Source: Fictibacillus enclensis (lineage in GTDB: Bacteria > Bacillota > Bacilli > Bacillales > Fictibacillaceae). Taken from it: a DNA stretch of 64,000 bases. The position numbers and the translations under genes are program-made. The notes beneath the pieces were generated by a model. That model had not been told where the DNA came from. It worked only from the letters and a program-made list of their open reading frames with translations, and ran no database searches. Below, piece after piece: positions 25,854-32,733 of the stretch; the first letter of the stretch is position 1, and every line of letters begins with the position of its first letter. Location: assembly GCF_001457035.1 (NCBI RefSeq), contig NZ_KQ758617.1, positions 930,001 through 994,000 of the forward strand, given 5' to 3'.

Positions 25854-25907
25854 CCAAGCTGTCCTTATGGGATGGCTTTTCTTTTACCCATTTTTCCAAA
25901 TAGACTG

Positions 25908-25935
25908 ACCAAGTATAGCTTATCTACATATGGTA
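25908..25935 (+). promoter_or_regulatory. Sigma-K-type promoter of the PNMN-repeat protein gene
   Basis: AC at 25908-25909, 17 nt, then CATATGGTA at 25927-25935, a full match to sigma-K, 35 nt upstream of the ATG at 25970. Confidence 0.6.
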
Positions 25936-25969
25936 ATAATGTGTAAACTTTAGAGAAGGGAAAATGCAT

Positions 25970-26677
25970 ATGCTAAATAGAATGTACCCGTATGGACAGG
26001 GGGCAGGATATGGTTATGGTCAGGGAAGCTATCCCAACATGAATCCAAACATGAACTATCCTAATCCCAACATTAGCCCGAATATGAACTATCCGGTAAG
26101 TCCTAATATGAATGTGAATATCCCCGTACAGACCAAGATGCCAAATATGGGCTTTGGCAAGTATCCAAAAGAGGAGAAAGAAACCGAGGTCAGTCCTGCA
26201 GAAGAAACGAAGGCCAACAACTTTCTCGGATCTACTGATACGCTTTCGGTCTGTCCCTGCCCGCCAGGTGAGAATGTATGGGCATCGCTTGTCAATCCGG
26301 CAAGCTCTAACGTGGATGTTTCCTTACAGCGGATCACCATCTCGAACATGACATGCAATCCCATGGTTGCTAAAATCTATTTCAAGCCAACGCTTCCGTT
26401 TAACGGGAAAATGTCCTCAAATGTAACACCGGCAGATCTTTCAAAAAATCCGCCTGAACGGCCAAGAGGGCAAATCCAGTACGGAATTCTTCCCAATTCC
26501 CCAGTCAATGGGACAATTGCCGCAACACGAGTAATTCCAGCAAATACTTCCATTACGGTTGATCTCGACGGCCTGTGGGTGATCGGTCAGGGGACGAACG
26601 TCATGGTCTATCTGACCGCTCACTGCAACGATTGTAACTTAAAATCCGTAGTTTCCTTTGAATGGGAAGAAAAATAA
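25970..26677 (+). CDS. PNMN-repeat protein with beta domain, putative spore surface protein
   Basis: 235 residues. Residues 1-55 are low complexity: YGQG repeats followed by five PNMN/PNPN-type units, reminiscent of adhesive or coat proteins. After an acidic linker comes a domain of about 155 residues starting LGSTDTLSVCPCPPGENVWA with a CPC motif, strands such as VSLQRITISNMTCNPMVAKI, and ending YLTAHCNDCNLKSVVSFEW with a CNDC motif; the four cysteines could form disulfide links. The fold looks like a beta sandwich. ATG 25970 is 9 nt from GAAGGG; 25964 is too close. Family uncertain. Confidence 0.75.
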   Translation: MLNRMYPYGQGAGYGYGQGSYPNMNPNMNYPNPNISPNMNYPVSPNMNVNIPVQTKMPNMGFGKYPKEEKETEVSPAEETKANNFLGSTDTLSVCPCPPGENVWASLVNPASSNVDVSLQRITISNMTCNPMVAKIYFKPTLPFNGKMSSNVTPADLSKNPPERPRGQIQYGILPNSPVNGTIAATRVIPANTSITVDLDGLWVIGQGTNVMVYLTAHCNDCNLKSVVSFEWEEK

Positions 26678-26687
26678 TGGAATCAAA

Positions 26688-26716
26688 AGGGCCCTGTTTT
26701 CAGGGTCTATTTCTTT
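26688..26716 (+). terminator. Terminator of the PNMN-repeat gene
   Basis: GGGCCCTG pairs with CAGGGTCT around TTTT, then a T-rich tail. Confidence 0.75.
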
Positions 26717-26739
26717 TTAAATATTTTTGATAAAAGGGG

Positions 26740-26769
26740 TTGTCAAGTTAGCTTGTTATGAGATATAAT
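26740..26769 (+). promoter_or_regulatory. Promoter of tRNA-Val
   Basis: TTGTCA (26740-26745), 18 nt, TATAAT (26764-26769), 25 nt upstream of the tRNA. Confidence 0.75.
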
Positions 26770-26794
26770 TCTATTTGTCCGATACATAATTATT

Positions 26795-26870
26795 GATCCG
26801 ATAGCTCAGCTGGGAGAGCGCTACCTTGACAGGGTAGAGGTCGGGGGTTCGAACCCCTCTCGGGTCACCA
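26795..26870 (+). tRNA. tRNA-Val (anticodon GAC)
   Basis: A 76-nt cloverleaf folds fully. The acceptor stem GATCCGA pairs with TCGGGTC. The D arm is GCTCAGCTGGGAGAGC. The anticodon stem CTACC/GGTAG holds loop TTGACAG, giving anticodon GAC (reads GUC/GUU valine codons). The T loop is TTCGAAC, and CCA is encoded. It stands alone with its own promoter and terminator. Its last six bases are part of a direct repeat found 3 kb downstream. Confidence 0.97.
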
Positions 26871-26883
26871 TAACTTATACATA
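26865..26883 (+). repeat. att-like direct repeat, copy 1 (tRNA 3' end and flank)
   Basis: TCACCATAACTTATACATA: the last six bases of the tRNA plus 13 bases of flank. An identical 19-mer is at 29944-29962, and weaker similarity (12 of the next 18 bases) continues after both copies. Confidence 0.7.
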
Positions 26884-27243
26884 TTAACAGCCTGTAACGC
26901 CTTGTATATCAAGGATTGCGGGCTTTTTTGTTTTTTGATGCACTCCTTCCTTCATTTGTAGGGGGGAGCGATCACTTCATAAGCAGAAGTTTTTTCCCTT
27001 TTCGATGAGTTTATTATTTTTTAAGAACAGACAAATAAAGGAAGACTGGGTAAATAAACTCTTTGACTACATTAATCAATTTAATAATATTGTCGCAAAT
27101 TTAGAAAAATAATACGATAAGTCTAAATAGAGTATTGATTAACTTAATTTCCAATTGAGCTAATGGGATGGGTCAAAATAGCAACAATCTATACGAAAAG
27201 AGCCAAAGAAAAAAACCCTTCAGAAAGGGTTTTTAAATGATTA
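26871..27243. other. Gap after tRNA-Val: terminator and a possible gene remnant
   Basis: The tRNA terminator lies at 26888-26931 (GCCTG...CCTTG-TATAT-CAAGG...CGGGC then TTTTTT). An isolated 35-codon frame at 27005-27112 (MSLLFFKNRQIKEDWVNKLF...) has no ribosome-binding site and may be debris. A bidirectional terminator at 27210-27235 (AAAACCCTT/AAGGGTTTT) belongs to the next gene. Otherwise it is AT-rich with no recognisable gene. Confidence 0.6.
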
Positions 27244-27417
27244 TTAAACGCCGGTGCGACGGTGTTGGTTGTTTGCCTTCTTCGTCTGCTGGCTCTTCAT
27301 TTGCTTTGTAGATTTTACAGGATTTGTAGAAAATTTCCCGTTTGCCTGCTGCTGTTTTTTTTCAGCCAGTCTTTGCTTAACCGCCTCTTGAAAGCTTAGT
27401 TTTTTTTCAGATGACAT
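27244..27417 (-). CDS. Small basic Gln/Lys-rich protein
   Basis: 57 residues: MSSEKKLSFQEAVKQRLAEK at the N-terminus, then a Lys/Gln/Asn-rich tail ending NNQHRRTGV. It is preceded by a perfect AGGAGG 9 nt from the ATG and followed by a strong terminator, so it is probably a real gene. The composition is like small sporulation or nucleic-acid-associated proteins of Bacillus; no family can be named with confidence. It lies inside the repeat-bounded segment next to tRNA-Val. Confidence 0.65.
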   Translation of the reverse strand: MSSEKKLSFQEAVKQRLAEKKQQQANGKFSTNPVKSTKQMKSQQTKKANNQHRRTGV

Positions 27418-27534
27418 CTATTCATACCTCCTAATGCCGATGATTCTTAACTTTAATGATATCTTCTTATGGGCGTTTTGTCTGCATGTTTTTACAGATT
27501 GGGCATCTTAATAGGAGAATAGAGGCATTTCACT

Positions 27535-27807
27535 ATGTATTATCATGACCTCCGCTATTTGTTGCAAGCCAGAAGAATGTACAGCAACTTCCTAACTGCA
27601 ACCAGTTTATCTATCGTTAGGGGACAGGAACCTAATATATCTGAATTACTCGAACCAGGAAATACCAAAAATAATCCTTCAAAATTTTTATACGATATGC
27701 ATACGAAAAAAATGAAAAAAGTCGCGTATGGGACAGAAAAGGGAAGTCGTTTAGCCATTACATATGGTACAGTCGCTATTTGTGATTGTGTTGTCAGGAG
27801 TGATTAG
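27535..27807 (+). CDS. Hypothetical 90-residue protein
   Basis: MYYHDLRYLLQARRMYSNFL at the start; Tyr/Arg-rich N-terminus and Lys-rich middle (HTKKMKKVAYGTEKG), ending ICDCVVRSD. No domain is recognised and the ribosome-binding site is weak (AGAGGC, 9 nt before the ATG). It lies in the repeat-bounded segment without an operon partner. It may be an orphan gene from an old insertion or a remnant. Confidence 0.45.
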   Translation: MYYHDLRYLLQARRMYSNFLTATSLSIVRGQEPNISELLEPGNTKNNPSKFLYDMHTKKMKKVAYGTEKGSRLAITYGTVAICDCVVRSD

Positions 27808-28057
27808 TTAGTTCCAAGTTATCTAACATCTTCATTTGAAGAGTTTGGCCTGTTTGATATACTTATTGTTTGGCTAATTACCAATATTTACTTGAGCATT
27901 TTAAAGAAGTTGTCCCTGGTCATTTGATACAATAAAATTATGATTAAAAAAGATTAGCAACTTCTGGGTAAAAATGTTAAATGGCTTTAATTTGACTTTA
28001 AAGTAGAATACAGAGGAGAAAAGACTATTTCTAAACGGCTGGAAGGAGAAAAACCTA

Positions 28058-28894
28058 ATGGAAAAGCTTCAGCAAAAACAGATTATGGATTTTATTGAAT
28101 ACAACAGGGAAGAGTTTCAAACCAAACTATTATCTGAGGCTGGTGATGTTGCGGGTAAAATAAATGATATTTTACAATCTGGAAATATCGATCTTTTGAA
28201 AAACGCGGAGAAGATGATCAAGTTTGTTGTTGAAAACAGAGACAACGAACTTGTATCCTTTGCTCAACAAGAAGGTGTAGCCTGGGCGAGGCATGCTTTA
28301 ACCCTCACTCTTAAGTTGGAATGGGTACATGCCATTAGAAGAACGATATGGCATTATATGTATGAATTTGATCTTAGGAACACCAATGAACGCAGCATTT
28401 CAGACTATAGGGAAACGATCTTTCAAATGGAGCAGCAGGTCAACGACGGCATCGATAAATTTCTCAATAGTTTCTTTATAAGCTATTCTACTTATAAAGA
28501 TGAATTGATCAGCACTCAGCGAAAAATGGTTGAGCATTTGTCCGTTCCTATAATACCAATCAGTCCTTTTGTTGCGGTTCTTCCTTTAATTGGCGTTATT
28601 GATGTATATCGTATAGATACCATTGAAGAAAAAGTTTTAACGGAGATTTCCAATATGAAAATTCGAACCTTGATTATTGACCTATCAGGCATTACGGATA
28701 TGGATATTGAGGTCATTCATCATTTTCAAAAAGTGTTGAGCGGCGTTTCCTTAATGGGATGTGAGGCGGTCATTACTGGTCTACGTGCAGAACTAGTTAG
28801 AAAAATGATTCATTTAGATATATCATTTGATCAATATGCATCAACTAAAGGTACTCTTCAGCAAACATTAACCACCTATTTTAAAACAAATTAA
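28058..28894 (+). CDS. RsbR-like STAS protein lacking the usual phospho-threonines
   Basis: 278 residues: an N-terminal RsbR-type globin-like helical domain (about 1-155) and a C-terminal STAS domain (about 160-275) with VAVLPLIGVIDVYR and LIIDLSGITDMDIEVIHHFQ. RsbR proteins build the stressosome with RsbS and control RsbT and thereby sigma-B. In RsbRA the kinase targets T171 and T205 lie 34 residues apart in IDT and VVDT; here the aligned residues are V183 and I217, so RsbT could not phosphorylate these sites. No rsbS or rsbT is nearby. GGAGAAAAACCTA precedes the ATG. It lies inside the repeat-bounded segment. Confidence 0.88.
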   Translation: MEKLQQKQIMDFIEYNREEFQTKLLSEAGDVAGKINDILQSGNIDLLKNAEKMIKFVVENRDNELVSFAQQEGVAWARHALTLTLKLEWVHAIRRTIWHYMYEFDLRNTNERSISDYRETIFQMEQQVNDGIDKFLNSFFISYSTYKDELISTQRKMVEHLSVPIIPISPFVAVLPLIGVIDVYRIDTIEEKVLTEISNMKIRTLIIDLSGITDMDIEVIHHFQKVLSGVSLMGCEAVITGLRAELVRKMIHLDISFDQYASTKGTLQQTLTTYFKTN

Positions 28895-29208
28895 ATGAAA
28901 CAGAACAAAATACGTTCAGAAATTCTTCTTTACCGATCTTACTAAAAAGATCGGTTCAGCTTGTAGACAAAGTTCATGTCTACAAGCTTTTTTTATTGTA
29001 GAATGAAACCAATACGGTTTGAGGGGAGAATTTAGATGTTATTTTATCGAAACATTCTACTGATGGACGTCACCAAATTACACTGCAGCTCTAGATGAAT
29101 GAATTAGGGTCTTTACTCTTTGTACAAAGATCGGAAGCGAACTGACGATAGCCTCCGCGGTTCGCGGTTAAAATGAAACGAGAAAAATAGTAAGGGAGGA
29201 ATTGCACA
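28895..29208. other. Gap: tandem hairpins and possible gene debris
   Basis: Two hairpins follow the STAS gene: ACCGATCTT/AAGATCGGT (28932-28955) and AGCTTGTAGAC/GTCTACAAGCT plus T-run (28958-28996), the second a clear terminator. Beyond it, a 20-codon frame at 29036 (MLFYRNILLMDV...) has a good GAGGGGAG site but stops early, perhaps the start of a decayed gene. No other gene seen. Confidence 0.6.
28958..28996 (+). terminator. Terminator of the STAS gene
   Basis: AGCTTGTAGAC pairs with GTCTACAAGCT, then a run of T. Confidence 0.9.
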
Positions 29209-29916
29209 ATGGACTTTGAAACAGTTATGCAGGAACTTGAAGTGCTCGGTAAGGAACGAACAAAAAAAATGTACTTATCAAATGGTGCGCACGAGCCGCT
29301 TTTTGGTGTGGCTACAGGTGCTATGAAACCACTCGCAAAGATAATAAAAATAAATCAACGTTTAGCTGAAGAGCTTTATGCCACAGGTAACTACGATGCC
29401 ATGTATTTTGCAGGCATCATTGCAAACCCAAATGGCATGACTGAGGCTGACTATAACCGATGGTTGGATGAAGCATATTTTTATATGCTTTCAGATTATG
29501 TAGTGGCAGTAACTTTATCAGAGTCGGAAATTGCACAAGACGTTGCTGATCAATGGATTGCAAGCGACGAAGAACTTAAAATGTCTGCCGGCTGGAGTTG
29601 TTACTGCTGGCTGTTAGGGAATCGCAAAGACCATGAGTTTTCAGAAAGTAAAATATCCAATATGCTTGATATTTTGAGAAATTCTATTCATGCTTCGCCA
29701 GAACGAACAAAATCTGCAATGAATAATTTTTTAAACACGGTGGGGGTTTCATTTTTGCCGCTGCATGAAAAGGCGGTCGAGACCGCGAAGGAAGTGGGTA
29801 TCGTAGAAGTAAAACGCGACAAGAAGAAAAGCAGTTTCCTAAACGCTTACGAAAATATTCAAAAACAAATGGATAGAGGGAAGCTTGGTTTTAAAAGAAA
29901 GTATGTGAGATGTTAA
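29209..29916 (+). CDS. DNA alkylation repair family protein
   Basis: 235 residues of the AlkD/AlkC HEAT-repeat superfamily: EPLFGVATGAMKPLAKIIK near residue 30, then LAEELYATGNYDAMYFAGII and SDYVVAVTLSESEIAQDVADQW, the regular helical repeats that wrap DNA. AlkD-type members excise N3- and N7-alkylated bases; others have no known activity, so glycosylase function is a family-based guess. Strong AAGGGAGG site. It is the last gene before the second copy of the tRNA-flank repeat. Confidence 0.85.
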   Translation: MDFETVMQELEVLGKERTKKMYLSNGAHEPLFGVATGAMKPLAKIIKINQRLAEELYATGNYDAMYFAGIIANPNGMTEADYNRWLDEAYFYMLSDYVVAVTLSESEIAQDVADQWIASDEELKMSAGWSCYCWLLGNRKDHEFSESKISNMLDILRNSIHASPERTKSAMNNFLNTVGVSFLPLHEKAVETAKEVGIVEVKRDKKKSSFLNAYENIQKQMDRGKLGFKRKYVRC

Positions 29917-29943
29917 CAATAGCTTTTTTAGTACTCTTTTAAA

Positions 29944-29962
29944 TCACCATAACTTATACATA
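29944..29962 (+). repeat. att-like direct repeat, copy 2
   Basis: Identical 19-mer to 26865-26883. Upstream bases do not match the tRNA, so this is a copy of only the tRNA 3' tip and flank. Confidence 0.7.
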
Positions 29963-30159
29963 ATATCAGCTTGTTAGTCCTTGATGAAGTCTGTCTGTTC
30001 TTTTCTCTTACTTCCCTTTTATTGTTATCCTTTTTAGTAACTTGTTTCAATGATATATCATGTAACATAAGGTATGTCTTTAAAGGAAATTAAGGATAAA
30101 ATCGATAACGTATATCAAAGGGATATGCGAAACGTACATGAGGATGTAAGGTATATGCT

Positions 30160-30186
30160 AAAAAGGACAGCCAGCCCGGCTGTCCC
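30160..30186 (-). terminator. Terminator of the short SH3-like protein gene
   Basis: GGACAGCC pairs with GGCTGTCC; on the minus strand it is followed by TTTTTA. Confidence 0.8.
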
Positions 30187-30203
30187 TATTTATTTGGATC
30201 CAA

Positions 30204-30446
30204 TTAGCTTCGCCCTTCTAGCAACCAATTTTGGGACGGGTTCTTTTCAACTTTATTTACGTCACAGCATTTGAATTTAACAAGACTGCCATCAGAAATT
30301 GCTGCTATAACAATCCCTGTAGTAGGATCATATTGTCTGAAGGTCACTTGAACGGACGTACCATGTAAATGAATACGCACCACATTTCCAGGCTTCAGGT
30401 GTTTAAACCGCATGCAAACCTGTGAATGTTTTTGGGGGAACTTCAT
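30204..30446 (-). CDS. Small beta-barrel-like protein related to the poly-Ser protein C-terminus
   Basis: 80 residues with core FKHLKPGNVVRIHLHGTSVQ followed by VTFRQYDPTTGIVIAAISDG and VKFKCCDVNKVE. The order of strands resembles the C-terminal domain of the product of 18674-19102 (IRKLTPGALVQIVLKGGEDF, then CFDHKTCCATFIL and IIIDC). A small Sm/SH3-like barrel is plausible. The two cysteines (KCCDV) recall coat proteins. AAGGTGG precedes the ATG and a strong terminator follows. Family not recognised; spore coat role is a guess. Confidence 0.65.
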   Translation of the reverse strand: MKFPQKHSQVCMRFKHLKPGNVVRIHLHGTSVQVTFRQYDPTTGIVIAAISDGSLVKFKCCDVNKVEKNPSQNWLLEGRS

Positions 30447-30597
30447 TTGCCAACCACCTTTTTTAGGATTAGAACTTGTACTTGTGATAGCTTATGCATC
30501 TCGTCCGATGTTGGTTTGGACGGGCAGCGAATTTTTGGACCTATGTTTTTCTCTGGCATGTTGGGGTAACGTAACAAATAAGAAAGGATGAATGTTG

Positions 30598-30875
30598 ATG
30601 AGTCAGAAAATGAAGGCAGTGGGTTTGTACAAGTATCTCCCAATCGACCATCCAGAGAGTTTGGTGGATGTATAAATTGATAAGCCGGTTCCAGGACTAA
30701 GTTTACCCGCTCTCTATTCGAAACGGAAGATATGATAAAACAGCATGAGATTCTCTCAAAAGCCACATTAACGGAAACATTGGGACCTTTCAATGCAGAA
30801 ACCATGAGAGAGGCGCATTCCAAGCTGGAATCAGGTAAAACGATTGGAAAAGTAGTTGTAAGTAATAACAAATAA
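30598..30875 (+). pseudogene. Gutted zinc-type alcohol dehydrogenase-like pseudogene
   Basis: The first 25 codons (MSQKMKAVGLYKYLPIDHPE, then SLVDV) match the N-terminus of zinc-type alcohol dehydrogenase-like proteins (about 340 residues), then hit TAA at 30676, where DVEIDKPVPG would be expected. The same frame continues IDKPVPG for a few codons. From about 30720, in another frame, the last 51 codons reappear (ETEDMIKQHEILSK, LTETLGPFNAETMREAHSKL, GKTIGKVVV) to a stop at 30873-30875. The central ~250 codons are deleted. A ribosome-binding site (AAAGGA) and terminator remain. Confidence 0.88.
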
Positions 30876-30896
30876 ATAAAAGTAGTTTCTAACTTT

Positions 30897-30926
30897 AAAA
30901 ACAGCAGCCAGCTGCTGTTTTTTTTA
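30897..30926 (+). terminator. Terminator of the pseudogene
   Basis: AACAGCAGC pairs with GCTGCTGTT, followed by a T-run. Confidence 0.85.
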
Positions 30927-31013
30927 GATCATTCCCTGTTATTGTTATAGAATTTAGGGAATATTTCAGGAATCGAATGAAGCTAAATCCATGTAAAAGG
31001 AGATGTTCCACAT

Positions 31014-31757
31014 ATGTTTAAAGGCAAGGTAGTGATTGTAACGGGTGCAGGGCAGGGGATTGGAAGGCAAATTGCGATTGATTACGCGCATGCGGGTGCT
31101 CGTGTGGTTATTGCGGATGTGAAGGAGGCAGAAGCGGCGGAAACGCTGAAAGAGATTTCTTCAGCAAATGGAAAGGCTGAATTTATCGAAACCGATGTCC
31201 GGAAACCGGAGGATATCGTGGCATTAATGGAAAGGACACAGACTATTTTTGGTCCAGTTGATATTCTGATTAACAATGCCGGAAAGGGGATTTGGAAATC
31301 ACCACTCGAACTAAGTGTGGATGAATGGGATGATGTCATTCAAACAAATCTCCGCAGCGTTTTCTTATGTTCCAGAGAAGCGGCAAAACAAATGAAGCAA
31401 AAGGGAGGGGGATCGATTGTGAATATTGCATCGACTCGTGCTTCCATGTCAGAACCCAACAGTGAAGCATATGCTGCCACCAAAGGAGGCATTGTGGCTA
31501 TAACCCATGCTCTGGCCGCTTCCTTGAGCGAAGAGGGAATTACAGTTAATTCCATTAGTCCTGGCTGGATTGAAACAAAGGACTATGAGGGCCTGCGTGA
31601 TGTGGACCATGAACAGCACTGGTCAAAACGCGTTGGAACCGTTTCTGACATATCAAGAGCTTGCTTGTATTTAACGAATCCGGAGAATAACTTCATCAAC
31701 GGTGAAAATCTTGTTATTGATGGCGGAATGACCCGGAAAATGATTTATCACCATTAA
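31014..31757 (+). CDS. Short-chain dehydrogenase/reductase
   Basis: 247-residue classical SDR: VTGAGQGIGRQIA (dinucleotide site), DVKEAEAAE after strand 2 (the acid suggests NAD preference), NNAGKG, catalytic Ser in VNIASTRAS and YAATKGG (Tyr-x3-Lys), then ISPGWIET and GENLVIDGGMTRK. The closest annotations are usually 3-oxoacyl-ACP reductase or glucose 1-dehydrogenase, but the substrate cannot be fixed. GGAGATG precedes the ATG. Monocistronic, with CDF and MFS genes downstream. Confidence 0.88.
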   Translation: MFKGKVVIVTGAGQGIGRQIAIDYAHAGARVVIADVKEAEAAETLKEISSANGKAEFIETDVRKPEDIVALMERTQTIFGPVDILINNAGKGIWKSPLELSVDEWDDVIQTNLRSVFLCSREAAKQMKQKGGGSIVNIASTRASMSEPNSEAYAATKGGIVAITHALAASLSEEGITVNSISPGWIETKDYEGLRDVDHEQHWSKRVGTVSDISRACLYLTNPENNFINGENLVIDGGMTRKMIYHH

Positions 31758-31839
31758 TAATCTTGCACAGGGATGTTTTTTAGTAAGTTTAGACATCCTA
31801 ACTGCAAATACAGGAGTATGGTTAAAGGGAGATTAGGAC

Positions 31840-32733
31840 ATGGCAGAGCAGAAGGTGCAGGCAAAAGTGGAGAGAGGCGTTTATCTTAGTTTGGCAGCCT
31901 ATATCGCTTTATCCTTTCTAAAACTGGGCATAGGCTGGCTTTATTCCTCCGAAGCTCTGGTAGCAGACGGATTAAACAACTCAACGGATATTCTGGCCTC
32001 TTTGGCTGTTCTGATCGGTTTGAAAATTTCAAAAAAACCTGCGGATTTAGACCATCCCTATGGCCATCTCAGAGCGGAAACCATTGCATCCATGGTCGCT
32101 TCTTTTATAATGGTAGTAATTGGGCTCGAGGTATTGATTTCTGCCATCAAAAGTATTGTGGTTTTTGAAATCGAGCCTCCATCCATGATTGCAGGAATCA
32201 CGGCCATTTTTTCTGCCTTGGTTATGCTGGGAGTTTATCGGTACAATATCAGGCTTGCCCGCCAAACAGAAAGCCAGGGTTTAAAAGCAGCGGCTTTAGA
32301 TAACCGGTCCGATGCGTTTGTCAGCATTGGTGCGGCTGTGGGGATCTTTGGAGCACAGCTCGGTGTAGTTTGGCTGGATCCATTAGCGGCAATCCTTGTT
32401 GCCATCATGATCATCAAAACCGGCTGGGATATCTTTTACGAAACTTCACATAATCTCTCCGACGGGTTTGATTATGAAGAGGGGAAAAGGATAGAAAAGC
32501 AAATTTTGAACGTGCAAGGCGTGAAGCAAGTAACGGATTTAAAAGCCAGAAAACACGGGAATTCGGTGATTCTTGATGTAACCATCCATGTTCACCCGGA
32601 TCTGAATGTGATTGAAAGCCACGCGATTACGGAAAAGCTTGAAGCCGAACTCAGGCGTAAATATAAAGTAGAAAGTATTTCTGTTCATGTAGAGCCGCAT
32701 GAGATACGAAAAGAGGTTGAGACAAATGAATGA
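31840..32733 (+). CDS. Cation diffusion facilitator (metal efflux)
   Basis: 297 residues, six predicted membrane helices and a C-terminal ferredoxin-like domain. The metal sites are visible: DGLNNSTD in helix 2 and DNRSD in helix 5, with HPYGHLRAE between. The all-Asp (DD-DD) helix pair is typical of Mn/Fe-type CDF members such as MamM/MneP relatives rather than HD-DD Zn exporters, so Mn2+ or Fe2+ efflux is plausible. Its stop overlaps the start of the MFS gene by 8 nt, indicating coupling. Confidence 0.88.
   Translation: MAEQKVQAKVERGVYLSLAAYIALSFLKLGIGWLYSSEALVADGLNNSTDILASLAVLIGLKISKKPADLDHPYGHLRAETIASMVASFIMVVIGLEVLISAIKSIVVFEIEPPSMIAGITAIFSALVMLGVYRYNIRLARQTESQGLKAAALDNRSDAFVSIGAAVGIFGAQLGVVWLDPLAAILVAIMIIKTGWDIFYETSHNLSDGFDYEEGKRIEKQILNVQGVKQVTDLKARKHGNSVILDVTIHVHPDLNVIESHAITEKLEAELRRKYKVESISVHVEPHEIRKEVETNE

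Noticed and set aside
26865-29962. Intact prophage or integrative element
   Set aside because: Repeats fit an attachment site, but no integrase, excisionase, replication or structural gene is present; at most a relic.
30074-30274. 66-codon forward frame MSLKEIKDKIDNVYQRDMRN...
   Set aside because: No ribosome-binding site, and it runs through the terminator and into the antisense of the 80-residue protein gene. The N-terminal part looks protein-like but cannot be supported.
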